Positions 1-8,783 are shown, counted from the first letter of the stretch. The stretch is DNA of 64,000 nucleotides from Nocardioides sp. Iso805N (GCF_000364605.1 NZ_KB822575.1:482237-546236); one strand, 5' to 3'. Notes: generated from the sequence alone by a model not told the origin. Made by a program: numbers and translations.

Positions 1-2
1 AG

Positions 3-35
3 CTCGACAAGCGGCGGCTGCACGGCGACGACTGA
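3..35 (+). CDS. C-terminal end of an upstream gene (partial)
   Basis: Ten codons in frame before a TGA at 33-35 read LDKRRLHGDD. The basic LDKRRL string resembles the end of AMP-forming acyl-CoA ligases, where a catalytic lysine is followed by DRR/DKRRL, and menE often lies near cytochrome c maturation genes in actinobacteria. This is only a fragment, so the identity is a guess. Confidence 0.3.
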   Translation, partial: LDKRRLHGDD

Positions 36-54
36 GTGGCGGGGGCTGACGCGT

Positions 55-144
55 CGGTTTTGACCCCTGGGGGTCAAAACCGCAGGTTGTTGGGCAATGC
101 TTTGGGCCTCAACGTTCGGTTCTGACCCCTGGGGGTCAAAACCG
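55..144. repeat. Palindromic repeat element, copy 1
   Basis: Two 28-bp hairpins (55-82 and 117-144), each built on TGACCCCTGGGGGTCA with CGGTT/AACCG ends, flank a 34-bp spacer. The first hairpin has perfect 12-bp arms. The spacer holds an 18-bp core at 91-108 that reappears in the opposite orientation in copy 2 (1171-1260), while the flanking AGGTTGT and TCAACGT keep their orientation. Copies 1 and 2 bracket the AbiEi-like gene. It may serve as a bidirectional terminator; no transposase is nearby. Confidence 0.8.
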
Positions 145-215
145 AACGCCCGACGGTTATCCACAGCAGCGATCCGGGTGGTTCAGGCTCCTGCCACGGC
201 GGGCATGCGGCCGTC

Positions 216-1169
216 ATGACGATGATGCTCTCCCCCGAAGATCCCTGCTTCACCACCATCCGCCGTCGTCGCGATCTGCTGGCAGACGGCTACACCGACA
301 CCACCATCCGCGCCGCGGTCAGAGACGGCGCGTTGCATCGCATCCGGCACGGCGCGTACGTCGACGGCCACGTGTGGCTGAGCCTCGACCGCGAGGCGAG
401 GCATGCGCTGCTGGCACGTGCGGCGTACGCCACTGCGCGCACCGGCAGTGTGGTCTCCCACGTCTCGGCGCTGCCCTTCCACGGGGCTCCGACGTGGGGG
501 TTCGACGTCGGCGAGGCACACCTGACGCGCGAGGACCACAAAGCGGGCCGGCATGAGGCCGGCGTGCAACAGCACCGAGGCGTGGTGCTTCCCGAGGACG
601 TCGTCGACGTCCACGGCTTGCGCGTCATGTCCGCCACCAGGACAGCTCTCGAGCTCACCACGCTCGATCATCCGGAGGCGGCTCTGGTGGCGATCTGCTT
701 CCTTCTGCACACCGAGCGCACGACGGCCGACGCACTGCTCGCGAGACTCGACCACTCGATCACGCTGTGGCCCGACACGCTCAGCACGCGACGCATCCTC
801 CGCTTGGCCGATCGGAGGATCGAGACACCCGCAGAGGCGCGCGTCGTGCATCTGTGCTGGCTCACCGGCCTGCCACTGCCCGAACCCCAGGTCGAGATCC
901 GGGATCACAACGGTCGGTTCGTCGGACGGGTCGACTTCGCATGGCAAGAGTTCGGCGTGTTCCTGGAGGTCGACGGACGCGAGAAGTACGTCAAGTACCT
1001 GCGCGAGGGCGAGACCGCCACCGACGCCGTGTTGCGCGAGAAGCGGCGCGAGGACCGGATCCGGGCCGTCACCGGGTGGCGCTGCATCCGCCTCACGTGG
1101 GCAGATCTGGCGACGCCCGAACGCACCGCCGCGCGGATCCGCGCCGTACTTTCGGGGCTGGCAGCCTGA
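216..1169 (+). CDS. AbiEi-antitoxin-like protein with C-terminal DUF559/Vsr-like domain
   Basis: 317 aa. The N-terminal ~60 residues look like the winged-helix region of type IV AbiEi antitoxins (RRRDLLADGYTD, then a basic HRIRHGAYV segment). The C-terminal ~110 residues resemble the DUF559/Vsr-like endonuclease fold: GRVDFAWQEFGVFLEVDG followed by a Lys/Arg/Glu-rich helix and WRCIRLTWADL. Both halves occur together in a common actinobacterial family of unproven function. No AbiEii toxin gene lies alongside, so a functional toxin-antitoxin pair is not supported. ATG at 216 has no clear Shine-Dalgarno site. The gene sits between two copies of the same palindromic repeat. Confidence 0.75.
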   Translation: MTMMLSPEDPCFTTIRRRRDLLADGYTDTTIRAAVRDGALHRIRHGAYVDGHVWLSLDREARHALLARAAYATARTGSVVSHVSALPFHGAPTWGFDVGEAHLTREDHKAGRHEAGVQQHRGVVLPEDVVDVHGLRVMSATRTALELTTLDHPEAALVAICFLLHTERTTADALLARLDHSITLWPDTLSTRRILRLADRRIETPAEARVVHLCWLTGLPLPEPQVEIRDHNGRFVGRVDFAWQEFGVFLEVDGREKYVKYLREGETATDAVLREKRREDRIRAVTGWRCIRLTWADLATPERTAARIRAVLSGLAA

Positions 1170-1170
1170 G

Positions 1171-1260
1171 CGGGACTGACCCCTGAGGGTCAAACCCGAA
1201 GGTTGTGGCCCAAAGCATTGCCCGTCAACGTGGGGTTCTGACCCTCAGGGGTCAAAACCG
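1171..1260. repeat. Palindromic repeat element, copy 2, with inverted core
   Basis: Same architecture as 55-144: hairpins at 1171-1198 and 1232-1260 around a 33-bp spacer. The outer parts align in direct orientation with copy 1, but the core GGCCCAAAGCATTGCCCG (1207-1224) matches the reverse complement of copy 1's core at 17 of 18 positions. The element lies between convergent genes and its left part is read as the last codons of ccsB. Confidence 0.8.
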
Positions 1261-2254
1261 AGCTCACCGCAGGCAGCGACGCATACGAGTGCTGCGACGT
1301 CGTCGAGAAGTAGTTGATCCCGATGAAGTTGAACCACAGCGTGGCCAGGCCGACCATCGCCAGGATCGCGGCGTTGCGGCCCCGCCACCCGGCGGTGGCG
1401 CGGGCGTGCAGGTAGCCGGCGTAGACGACCCAGGTGATGAACGCCCAGACCTCCTTGGGGTCCCAGTTCCAGTAGGAGCCCCAGGCCTGGTGAGCCCAGA
1501 TCGGACCGGTGATGAGCACGGCGAAGGTCCACAGCACGAACCCGAAGGCGTGGATGCGGTAGGCGACCCTGTCCAGCGAGACCAGCGACGGCACCCGCGA
1601 CATCCAGCCGCTGGTCGCGTCGGGGTGGCGTCGCTTGAGCAGGTAGATGCCGGACGCGATGCCACCGAGGGTGAAGGCACCGGTGGCCAGCGCCGCCGAG
1701 ATGACGTGGATGACCAGCCAGTAGGAGTTGAGCGCCTCGGTCAGCGGCTCGACCGGGGTGTAGAGGACCAGCACGCCGACCATGAGGATGACCAGCACGA
1801 AGGCGACCACGACCGGCGCCATCCAGGCCAGCTTGAGCCGGGCGTAGAGCAGCACGTAGGCGACGGCGACGATGCAAGTGCCGGCCACGGTGAACTCGTA
1901 CATGTTGCCCCACGGCACCCGGTGTGCCGCCATGCCGCGACTGATCACGGCGGTCAGGTGGGCGGCGGCGGCGATGCAGGTCAGCAGGTAACCGAGCCGG
2001 CCGAACATCGCGACCCGCTCCTCGCGGCTCTCATCGGCTGCGGCGACATTGCCGGAGGCATCGGCCGAGACAGGCTCCGCAGGGCCACCGGCGACGTCAC
2101 CGGCGTTGACCAGCGCAGGCGCCTCCACGGCAGTACGCCGCCGGCCGACCAGCGCCGACCACTCCACCAGGTGGCTCAGGAGCGCCAGGAAGTAGACGAC
2201 CGCCGCCGTGGCGACGGCGCGGTTGCTCAGCAGCTCCCACGCATGCGTACTCAC
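1190..2254 (-). CDS. ccsB: Cytochrome c biogenesis protein CcsB (ResC/CcsA-type haem handling protein)
   Basis: 354 aa integral membrane protein of system II cytochrome c maturation; with ResB it carries haem across the membrane and attaches it to apocytochromes. The tryptophan-rich WWD signature WGSYWNWDPKEVWAF is at residues 258-272. Candidate haem-ligand histidines are H100, H183, H236 and H322. About eight hydrophobic segments are visible. A GTG start overlaps the resB stop by 4 bases, which indicates translational coupling. The family usually ends soon after a QHSYA-like motif (321-325 here); residues from about 332 (SVLTPEGQN onward) are encoded by the palindromic repeat, so the tail is repeat-derived. 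Confidence 0.93.
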   Translation of the reverse strand: MSTHAWELLSNRAVATAAVVYFLALLSHLVEWSALVGRRRTAVEAPALVNAGDVAGGPAEPVSADASGNVAAADESREERVAMFGRLGYLLTCIAAAAHLTAVISRGMAAHRVPWGNMYEFTVAGTCIVAVAYVLLYARLKLAWMAPVVVAFVLVILMVGVLVLYTPVEPLTEALNSYWLVIHVISAALATGAFTLGGIASGIYLLKRRHPDATSGWMSRVPSLVSLDRVAYRIHAFGFVLWTFAVLITGPIWAHQAWGSYWNWDPKEVWAFITWVVYAGYLHARATAGWRGRNAAILAMVGLATLWFNFIGINYFSTTSQHSYASLPAVSSVLTPEGQNPTLTGNALGHNLRV

Positions 2255-3858
2255 GAAAGTTCCTCCTCAACGCGGCCCTGCAGCTGTGCCACCAGACCGG
2301 AGACCACGACACCGACCTCGTCGTTGCCCGAGCGATCCAGGACCGCCACCTCGACCAGAGTGCCACCGTCGGTCTCCCGGGCGCGAACCCAGACCCGTCG
2401 GGGACGAATGAAGAGCGACCCGAGCAGGCCGATCAGGGCCAGCGTGACACCGCCGAGCGCGACGTGCTTGAACGGGGTCTGACTGATCTGCAGCTTGTTC
2501 CACCGGGTGACGTCGTCGAACGTCACCGATCCCAGCCCGTCGGGCAGCTTCGCCGTCTGGCCCATGTGCAGGTTGAACGCCTTGCCGCCCGCCGCGGTGA
2601 CCTGCTTCAGGCCAGCGGTGTTGAGCGTGTAGACCGACTGGCCCTCGTTGGCCTTGGCGACGTCGCCCGTCCAGACCTGGAAGGAGAGGACCGCTGCCGA
2701 CTTGTCACCGATGTCGCCGGTGATGTTGGTGACCGACCCGTCCGAGAGGCTCAGCGCGGAGGGGTAGAACAGCCCTTCCAGCGCCACGTTGCCGGTCGGG
2801 GGCTTGACCGCGCCGAACGAGAGGAAGCTCTGGTTCTCCGGCAGGAAGATCTGCGGTCCGGAGTAGGTGATGTTCCCCTTGGCGTCGCGCACCGTGATGA
2901 TCGGCGCGTAGCCGTGGCCGATCAGGAAGACCTCGGTGCCACCGATGTCGAGCGGGTGGTTGACCTCGAGGCGGTAGCTCTTGGTCGCCCCGTCGGTCGA
3001 GGTCTGGTACTGAAGGTCGGACTTGAAGCCCTTGGCCATCCCCTGCCGCGGACCCGACTGCAGCCAGTCCACGTGGAAGTCGTGGATGTGCAGGTCGAAG
3101 GAGTTCAGCATCGAGGGCCGGAACAGGCTGCCGGGCGCGAAGTCGTCGTACTGGGTCAGCTCGTTGGAGAAGCCGTACTGATCGCCGACCAGGACGTTGA
3201 CGCCGCCCTTGTAGCCGAACAGCGAGCCCACCGCGAAGCCCACCAGCACCACGATCACCGAGACGTGGAAGAGCAGGTTGCCCGCCTCGCGCAGGTAGCC
3301 GCGCTCGGCCGAGATGGCGCCATCGGCCGCCGGCTCGCGCCGGATCCGGTAACGCTTGCGGCGCAGCACCTGCCGGGCACGGGCGGTCACCTCCTCGGCG
3401 CTCTCGCTGGTCGTGTACGACGCGGAGTCCGGCATCCGACCCAGGTTGCGTGGTGCGGCCGGCGGCTGGGCGCGCAGCCCGCGCCAGTAGACGGCGAGCC
3501 GCGGCACGATGCAGCCCACCAACGAGATCATCAGCAGGATGTAGATCGCGGCGAACCACGGCGTCCCGTAGACGTCGAAGAGGCCGAGCCGGCGGTAGAC
3601 CGGCGTCAGGGTGGTGTGCGCGGCCTGCCAGTTGGTGGTCTTGACGGAGTCGATGTTCTCCTGCGGGATCAGCGATCCAGGCACCGCCGCCAGAGCAAGC
3701 AGCAGGAGGAGGAGCAGCGCCGTCCGCATCGAGGTGAGCTGACGCCAGGACCAGCGGGCGAGCTCACGGAGGGTCAGCTCACGGATCGGCGAGGGGTGCT
3801 GCCGCTCGCGCTCGGCCCGGGCGGCCCTGCTCGCGGCCGACTCCTTCAGGTCACTCAC
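2251..3858 (-). CDS. resB: Cytochrome c biogenesis protein ResB
   Basis: 535 aa membrane protein, partner of CcsB in system II haem delivery. An N-terminal Arg-rich cytoplasmic stretch leads into a long hydrophobic segment (TALLLLLLLALAAVPGSL), followed by further membrane spans, a large extracytoplasmic domain (GSLFGYKGGVNVLVGDQYG onward), and a final span before the C-terminal tail (GVTLALIGLLGSLFI). The GTG start at 3858 is chosen because it overlaps the ccdA stop by 4 bases and because reading further upstream in this frame runs into ccdA out of frame. The stop overlaps the ccsB start. Confidence 0.93.
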   Translation of the reverse strand: MSDLKESAASRAARAERERQHPSPIRELTLRELARWSWRQLTSMRTALLLLLLLALAAVPGSLIPQENIDSVKTTNWQAAHTTLTPVYRRLGLFDVYGTPWFAAIYILLMISLVGCIVPRLAVYWRGLRAQPPAAPRNLGRMPDSASYTTSESAEEVTARARQVLRRKRYRIRREPAADGAISAERGYLREAGNLLFHVSVIVVLVGFAVGSLFGYKGGVNVLVGDQYGFSNELTQYDDFAPGSLFRPSMLNSFDLHIHDFHVDWLQSGPRQGMAKGFKSDLQYQTSTDGATKSYRLEVNHPLDIGGTEVFLIGHGYAPIITVRDAKGNITYSGPQIFLPENQSFLSFGAVKPPTGNVALEGLFYPSALSLSDGSVTNITGDIGDKSAAVLSFQVWTGDVAKANEGQSVYTLNTAGLKQVTAAGGKAFNLHMGQTAKLPDGLGSVTFDDVTRWNKLQISQTPFKHVALGGVTLALIGLLGSLFIRPRRVWVRARETDGGTLVEVAVLDRSGNDEVGVVVSGLVAQLQGRVEEELS

Positions 3859-4613
3859 AGGGTCACTCCAGACCAGTGGTCGACGAGATGGATTTGCAGC
3901 CAGTCCAGCGAGTACTGCCACCAGCCGGTCAGCAGCGCGAGCCCCACCACGATGAGCATCACACCGCCGATCCGGGTGACCCAGCGCTGGTGGCGCCGCA
4001 GGACCTTCAGCGTCCCGAGGGCACGGCGCCACAGCACCGCGAAGACGACGAACGGCACACCGAGGCCGAGGGAGTAGAACGCCAGCAGTACGCCGCCGCG
4101 CGTCGCCGTACCGGATGTGGCGGCCAGGCCGAAGATGACGCCGAGCGTCGGCCCGACGCACGGCGCCCACCCGAGGCCGAACAAGAAGCCGAGGAGCGGC
4201 GCCGCGACCAGGCCCACCGCCGGCACCTTGTGCACGCGCACGTCGCGCTGCAGCCACGGCACCGCGCCGAGGAACGCCAGGCCCATCACGATGGTGAACA
4301 CGCCGAGGACGCGGTTGACCAGCACCCGGTGCTCGTAATACCAGAACCCCAGGCTGCCGGAGGCCACGCCGAGCGCCACGAAGACGACCGAGAAGCCGAG
4401 CACGAACAGCACCGAGCCGAGCAGCATCCGGCTACGCCGGACATCACCCCGAGCGAGCTCGGAGCCGGACAGTCCGGTGGCGTAGGAGAGGTAGCCGGGC
4501 AGCATCGGCAGCACGCACGGCGAGAGGAACGAGGCGAGCCCGGCCACGACCGCGACCGGGATCGCCAGCACCAGGGAGCCGGAGCCGGCGGTCTGGGAGA
4601 ACCAGTTACTCAA
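3855..4613 (-). CDS. ccdA: Cytochrome c biogenesis membrane protein CcdA
   Basis: 252 aa, six predicted membrane spans. CcdA passes electrons from cytoplasmic thioredoxin across the membrane to the extracytoplasmic thioredoxin-like protein, keeping apocytochrome cysteines reduced. The paired redox cysteines are at the family positions: C33 in FLSPCVLPMLPG and C152 in WAPCVGPTLG. The start appears to be TTG at 4613, overlapping the upstream resA-like stop by 8 bases; no better ATG/GTG lies ahead of the first span. The gene belongs to the hemL-ccsB operon. Confidence 0.93.
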   Translation of the reverse strand: MSNWFSQTAGSGSLVLAIPVAVVAGLASFLSPCVLPMLPGYLSYATGLSGSELARGDVRRSRMLLGSVLFVLGFSVVFVALGVASGSLGFWYYEHRVLVNRVLGVFTIVMGLAFLGAVPWLQRDVRVHKVPAVGLVAAPLLGFLFGLGWAPCVGPTLGVIFGLAATSGTATRGGVLLAFYSLGLGVPFVVFAVLWRRALGTLKVLRRHQRWVTRIGGVMLIVVGLALLTGWWQYSLDWLQIHLVDHWSGVTL

Positions 4614-5223
4614 AGCCCTTGCACCCCTGACCGCTGGGATCGATCACGCACTGCACGGTCTCGGTCAGGGTGAGCTTGGAGGGGATCGAGCCGCGGATGA
4701 TCGCTGCCACCCGGCCCTGGGTGTCGAGCACGGCGGTGGCCGGGATGGTGCGCGGGGCGTACTTCGCCGGGAAGGCCAGCACCGCCTTCCCGTCCGGCGA
4801 GTAGAGCGAGGGGTAGGTCACGCCGTGCTGGCGCTGGAAGGCCAGGCCGTTGGCGGCCGAGGTGTCACGGATGTTGATGCCGACGAACGTGGCGCTGTCG
4901 CCGAGCGCCGCGGACGCCTGCTGCAGCATCGGCATCTCGGTGTTGCACGGCCCGCACCCCGACCACCAGGTGTTCACCACCACGACCTTGCCGCGGTCCG
5001 ACGCGAGGCTGAGCTGCTTGCCGTCCAGCGTCGTACCGGAGAGGTCGACGGGCTTGCCCCGGTCGGCCGCCGCGACCGCCTGGACCTGGCCGTCGCCGAC
5101 GAGGTAGCCGCCGGTGCTGGTGCCGGACATGCCGCACGCCGCCAGCAGGGCGAGCAGCGGAGCGAGTACGGCGAGGAGGCGCGGGCTGCGCCGGGGCGCG
5201 CGGGACCGAAGCAGGCTGGACAT
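4606..5223 (-). CDS. ResA/TlpA-like thioredoxin lipoprotein
   Basis: 205 aa. A basic N terminus, a hydrophobic stretch and the lipobox LLAAC (C30) predict a membrane-anchored lipoprotein outside the cell. The thioredoxin active site is SGCGPC with C90 and C93, and the cis-proline region is RTIPATAV. In system II this protein reduces the CXXCH motif of apocytochrome c using electrons from CcdA, whose gene follows directly. Two extra C-terminal cysteines (C192, C201) could form a structural disulfide. The start lies 2 bases after the histidine phosphatase stop. Confidence 0.9.
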   Translation of the reverse strand: MSSLLRSRAPRRSPRLLAVLAPLLALLAACGMSGTSTGGYLVGDGQVQAVAAADRGKPVDLSGTTLDGKQLSLASDRGKVVVVNTWWSGCGPCNTEMPMLQQASAALGDSATFVGINIRDTSAANGLAFQRQHGVTYPSLYSPDGKAVLAFPAKYAPRTIPATAVLDTQGRVAAIIRGSIPSKLTLTETVQCVIDPSGQGCKGFE

Positions 5224-5225
5224 GA

Positions 5226-5897
5226 TCAGGGCCGGAGCTCCTCCGGGGCGTCACCGGCCGAGAACGGCGCCCGACGGTCCTTCTCCGGGATCATGTCGCC
5301 GGCGGGCTCGCTGTAGCTGATCCGATCGAGCCGGTCGTCGACGAAGTGGAACGAGGTCAGCGAGCACAGCGTGCACTGGCGCTTGCGCGGGTCGTGCAGG
5401 AAGCTGCGCTTCTCGGCGGCCAGGCGGGTCGTCCAGATCGGCAGCTGGTGGGAGACCGCGACGGCCTCGTGACCGGTCGCCGCGTCGCGTGCGTCGTGCA
5501 CGGCCGCCATCATCCGAGCGACGATCTCCTTGTAGGGCTCGCCCCACGACGGCTTCCAGGGGTTCCACAGCCTGACCCAGGACGAGGGGTGCCGCAGCGC
5601 GTTGTCGCCCACGCCGAAGGTCTTGCCCTCGAACCAGTTGGCGCTCTCGATCACGCGCGGGTCGAGCGTGACCTCGACGCCGCGGGCCTTGGCCAGCGGC
5701 CGGGCGGTCTCCTGGGCACGCTCGAGCGGGCTGGAGACGATGTGGGTGATGTCGCGCCCACCGATCACCTCGGCGACCCGGTCGGCCATCTTCGCGCCGC
5801 GCTCGGAGAGGTGGAAGCCGTCCCGGCGGCCGTAGAGCACGCCGTCCGGGTTGTGCACCTCGCCATGACGCAGCAGGTGGACGATCGTCTCGGTCAC
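5226..5897 (-). CDS. Histidine phosphatase family protein (phosphoglycerate mutase-like)
   Basis: 223 aa. The phosphohistidine motif LLRHGE (H11) and a second catalytic histidine in AVSHQLP mark the branch-1 histidine phosphatase fold. The substrate is not evident. The GTG start at 5897 overlaps the hemL stop by 4 bases; the longer frame upstream lies inside hemL and is rejected. Genes of this type commonly lie between hemL and the ResA/CcdA genes in actinobacteria, but no role in haem or cytochrome assembly is established. Confidence 0.88.
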   Translation of the reverse strand: MTETIVHLLRHGEVHNPDGVLYGRRDGFHLSERGAKMADRVAEVIGGRDITHIVSSPLERAQETARPLAKARGVEVTLDPRVIESANWFEGKTFGVGDNALRHPSSWVRLWNPWKPSWGEPYKEIVARMMAAVHDARDAATGHEAVAVSHQLPIWTTRLAAEKRSFLHDPRKRQCTLCSLTSFHFVDDRLDRISYSEPAGDMIPEKDRRAPFSAGDAPEELRP

Positions 5898-7249
5898 TTC
5901 TTCTCCCCCTCGGACGCCGCCGCGGCGGCCCGTGCGGCGGCCGGCAGTGCGTCGATGATCTGCTGGACGGCACGCTCGTCGTGCGCCGAGGACAGGAACC
6001 ACGCCTCGTACGCGCTCGGCGGCAGGTAGACGCCCTGGTCGAGCATGCTGTGGAAGAGCGCGGCGTACGCCTGCTCGTCGGTGCGCTTGGCGCCCTCGAA
6101 GTCGGTCACCGGCTCGTCGGTCAGGAAGACCGAGAACATCGTGCCGGCGTTCTGGATGACGTGGGGCAGGCCGGCCGCACCGAAGGCCTCGGCGATGGCG
6201 CCCTTGACCGTCTCCGCGGCCGCGGAGATGTGCGCATAGACGTCGTCGGTGGCCAGCCGCAGCGTGGCCAGCCCGGCGGTGGTGGCGATCGGGTTCCCGG
6301 CGAGCGTGCCCGCCTGGTAGACCGGCCCCTCCGGGCTCAGTCGCCGCATGATCTCGGCCCGGCCGCCGAATGCGGCGGCCGGGAAGCCGCCACCCATCAC
6401 CTTGCCGAAGGTGACCAGGTCAGGCGTCCAGCCCTCGACCTTGCCGTCGAGGCCCCAGTGACCCTGCGCCGACGCTCGGAAGCCGGTCATCACCTCGTCG
6501 CTGATGAACAGCGCGCCGTTCGTGGCACAGATCTCGGCGAGGAACGCGTTGAAGCCCGGCAGCGGCGGTACGACGCCCATGTTGCCCGGGCTCGCCTCGG
6601 TGATCAGGCAGGCGATGCGGTCGCCGTACTCGGCGAAGGCCTTGCTCACCGCGTCGCGGTCGTTGTAGGGCAGCACCACGGTCAGCTCGGTGCTGCTCGC
6701 CGGCACCCCGGGCGTCCCCGGTACGGCGAAGGTCGCCAGGCCGCTGCCCGCGCTGGCCAGCAACGCGTCAACGTGGCCGTGGTAGCACCCGGCGAACTTG
6801 ATCACCACGTCGCGGCCGGTAAAGCCGCGGGCCAGCCGGATCGCCGACATGGTGGCCTCGGTGCCCGACGAGACGAACCGGACCTCCTCGACCGGAGCCC
6901 TGTGCACGAGCTCCTCGGCAAGCTCGACCTCGGGCTCGGTCGGGGTGCCGTAGGAGGTGCCTCGGGCGACCGCAGCGCTCACCGCGGCCAGGACCTCGGG
7001 GTGGGCGTGGCCGAGCAGCATCGGGCCCCAGCTGCAGATGAGGTCGACGTAGTCGTTGCCGTCGACGTCGGTGAGCCAGGCGCCCTGGGCGGAGCGGATG
7101 AATCGGGGCGTGCCGCCGACGGCGTTGAACGCTCGCACCGGCGAGTTGACCCCGCCGGGCGTCACGGCCTTCGCGCGCGCGAAGAGAGCCTCGGATGCGG
7201 GCACGGAGCCGGGCGGATCATAGGGCACCGCGTCATTGTCGCTCAGCAC
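5894..7249 (-). CDS. hemL: Glutamate-1-semialdehyde 2,1-aminomutase
   Basis: About 451 aa. PLP enzyme converting glutamate-1-semialdehyde to 5-aminolevulinate, the last step of the C5 route. The N-terminal signature [13 protein letters not shown], the [15 protein letters not shown] phosphate-binding region and the lysine motif [11 protein letters not shown] (K283) that forms the PLP Schiff base are all present. The start is uncertain: GTG at 7249 (used here) or GTG at 7228; the frame is open further upstream but runs into the divergent promoter region. First gene of a tight minus-strand operon leading into cytochrome c maturation, which links haem supply with haem use. Confidence 0.93.
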   Translation of the reverse strand: MLSDNDAVPYDPPGSVPASEALFARAKAVTPGGVNSPVRAFNAVGGTPRFIRSAQGAWLTDVDGNDYVDLICSWGPMLLGHAHPEVLAAVSAAVARGTSYGTPTEPEVELAEELVHRAPVEEVRFVSSGTEATMSAIRLARGFTGRDVVIKFAGCYHGHVDALLASAGSGLATFAVPGTPGVPASSTELTVVLPYNDRDAVSKAFAEYGDRIACLITEASPGNMGVVPPLPGFNAFLAEICATNGALFISDEVMTGFRASAQGHWGLDGKVEGWTPDLVTFGKVMGGGFPAAAFGGRAEIMRRLSPEGPVYQAGTLAGNPIATTAGLATLRLATDDVYAHISAAAETVKGAIAEAFGAAGLPHVIQNAGTMFSVFLTDEPVTDFEGAKRTDEQAYAALFHSMLDQGVYLPPSAYEAWFLSSAHDERAVQQIIDALPAAARAAAAASEGEKK

Positions 7250-7310
7250 CCCAAGACGATCCCAACCGGGCGGACGCTTGAGCCGGGAGGTTCCGGGGAA
7301 ACGTGACGAG

Positions 7311-7339
7311 CGTAACTTCCTCGCGGGTAACGTCGTTGG
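7311..7339 (+). promoter_or_regulatory. Candidate BldN-type ECF promoter
   Basis: CGTAAC (7311-7316), a 17-base spacer and CGTTGG (7334-7339) lie about 60 bases before the transglycosylase start. The known Streptomyces BldN consensus is CGTAAC-16-CGTTGA, so this matches 11 of 12 bases with a spacer one longer. A BldN-like sigma factor is encoded at 15921-16700. The match is visible; regulation is inferred. Confidence 0.45.
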
Positions 7340-7401
7340 GACGGTCACGTGAGGGAGCACGCAGTCGCACGATGCTGTGCGATGGACCAGGGAGAAGAAG
7401 A

Positions 7402-8661
7402 ATGACCGCTCGTTTCGGCAAGGCCCAGAAGGCCGCCGCGCTCGTGCCGCTGGCCGCTCTGTCGGCGGCTTGGACCATCAGCCTGACCGGCCTCGGCGCC
7501 GGATCCGCGGAGGCCACCGGCGGCTCGTCGCCGGCGCTGCCGGACGGCACCGTCGTCCCCGCCAAGGCGATCAACGCCCCGGCGACCGTCAGCGACCCGA
7601 CCACCGGCGCCGACCTCTCCGGCGGCAAGGGAGCTCAGATCGTCTCCACCGCCGACAGCTCGGGCATCCCCGCGGCGGCGCTGGCCGCCTACCAGCGCGC
7701 CGCCACCGTCATCGACAAGGCCGACCCGACCTGCAACCTGGACTGGCAGCTCCTCGCCGCCATCGGCCGGGTCGAGTCCAACCACGGCCGCGCCGACGGC
7801 AACACGCTGAACGCCAAGGGGATCGCCACCCCCGGGATCTTCGGCCCCGAGCTCAACGGCGCCAACGCCACCACCGCGATCGCCGACACCGACGGCGGTC
7901 AGTTCGACGGTGACACCACCTTCGACCGTGCGGTCGGGCCGATGCAGTTCATCCCCTCGACCTGGTCGGTCGTCGGGGTGGACGCCGATGGCGACGGCCA
8001 GCGCAACCCCCAGGACATCAACGACGCAGCCCTCGCCGGCGCGGTCTACCTGTGCGCGGGCGACGACGACCTGGCGACCACGGCCGGTCAGCGCGCTGCG
8101 GTCTTCCGCTACAACCACAGCCAGTCCTACGTCGACACGGTGCTCGGCGTGGCCTCCGCCTACACGGCCGGCGACTACTCCTCGGTGCCCAACTACACCG
8201 TGCCGGCGGCGTACCTGACGCCCTCGACCTACGTCGGACCCCCCGCGCCAAAGTCCAAGCATCACCAGGCGAGCGGTCCCCATCACCACGCCAGTGCCAC
8301 GAGTACGCCGAGCGGAGCCGCCGCCGGTAGCGCGCCGCAGTCCGACCCGACCCCCGACTCAAAGCCGAGCAGTACGACGACGTCGAAGGCTCCTGATCTG
8401 TCGCACGTCACCAAGCCGGTCCAGCAGGCTCTTGCGTCGGCGACGCAGTTGACCACTGTCTGCACCAGCGCGCTGACGGCCAAGTACGACGGGCTCGCGG
8501 GCAGCAATCTTCAGCAAGCGGTGACCAAGTGCGTCAACCAGCTCACCGGCAAGACGTTGCCGGAGGCCACGGCAGCGGTCGGCGGTGTCGTCACGGGATT
8601 GGCCGACTTTGCGACGGGCCTACTCGGCGGCCTCCTCGGTGGCTTACTCGGCGGCAAGTAG
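7402..8661 (+). CDS. Secreted lytic transglycosylase (MltB/SLT_2-type)
   Basis: 419 aa. A signal peptide-like N terminus ([29 protein letters not shown]) precedes a transglycosylase domain with [14 protein letters not shown], whose Glu is the likely catalytic acid, and [21 protein letters not shown], typical of SLT_2 enzymes that cleave the glycan strands of peptidoglycan. A Ser/Thr/Pro/His-rich linker follows, then a C-terminal region with two cysteines and a Gly/Leu tail ([14 protein letters not shown]). ATG at 7402 follows a good Shine-Dalgarno (GGGAGAAGAAG). Divergent from hemL. The Gly/Leu-rich end resembles that of the RsbN-like protein at 16837-18012. Confidence 0.9.
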   Translation: MTARFGKAQKAAALVPLAALSAAWTISLTGLGAGSAEATGGSSPALPDGTVVPAKAINAPATVSDPTTGADLSGGKGAQIVSTADSSGIPAAALAAYQRAATVIDKADPTCNLDWQLLAAIGRVESNHGRADGNTLNAKGIATPGIFGPELNGANATTAIADTDGGQFDGDTTFDRAVGPMQFIPSTWSVVGVDADGDGQRNPQDINDAALAGAVYLCAGDDDLATTAGQRAAVFRYNHSQSYVDTVLGVASAYTAGDYSSVPNYTVPAAYLTPSTYVGPPAPKSKHHQASGPHHHASATSTPSGAAAGSAPQSDPTPDSKPSSTTTSKAPDLSHVTKPVQQALASATQLTTVCTSALTAKYDGLAGSNLQQAVTKCVNQLTGKTLPEATAAVGGVVTGLADFATGLLGGLLGGLLGGK

Positions 8662-8713
8662 CACCTCGCCGACACGTCTCGGCCCCGGCTGCTTCGCGGC
8701 CGGGGTCGAGGTG
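8662..8713 (+). terminator. Nested hairpin after the transglycosylase
   Basis: An outer stem CACCTCG/CGAGGTG (8662-8668 with 8707-8713) encloses a stronger inner stem CCCCGGC/GCCGGGG (8683-8689 with 8699-8705). It starts right after the stop codon. No T tract follows, as is usual in high-GC actinobacteria. Confidence 0.6.
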
Positions 8714-8731
8714 TGTCAGGGGCCGGCGCGA

Positions 8732-8782
8732 CGGTTCTGACCCCTGGGGGTCAACAGTTCTGACCCTCGGGGGTCAGAACCG
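8732..8782. repeat. Compact copy of the palindromic repeat
   Basis: Two TGACCC...GGGTCA hairpins placed back to back with outer ends CGGTTCTGACCC and GGGTCAGAACCG, giving a near-perfect 51-bp palindrome. It belongs to the same family as 55-144 and 1171-1260 but lacks the spacer core. It lies between convergent genes, ending just before the hemB stop, where it could terminate both transcripts. Confidence 0.75.
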
Positions 8783-8783
8783 C

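Noticed and set aside
216..1169. Functional type IV toxin-antitoxin system
   Set aside because: Only the AbiEi-like half is present; no AbiEii nucleotidyltransferase is encoded on either side.
7250..7401. Cyclic di-AMP (ydaO) riboswitch before the transglycosylase
   Set aside because: disA in the window and the wall-hydrolase target made it attractive, but I could not find the conserved ydaO core, and the gap is occupied by a promoter-like pair.
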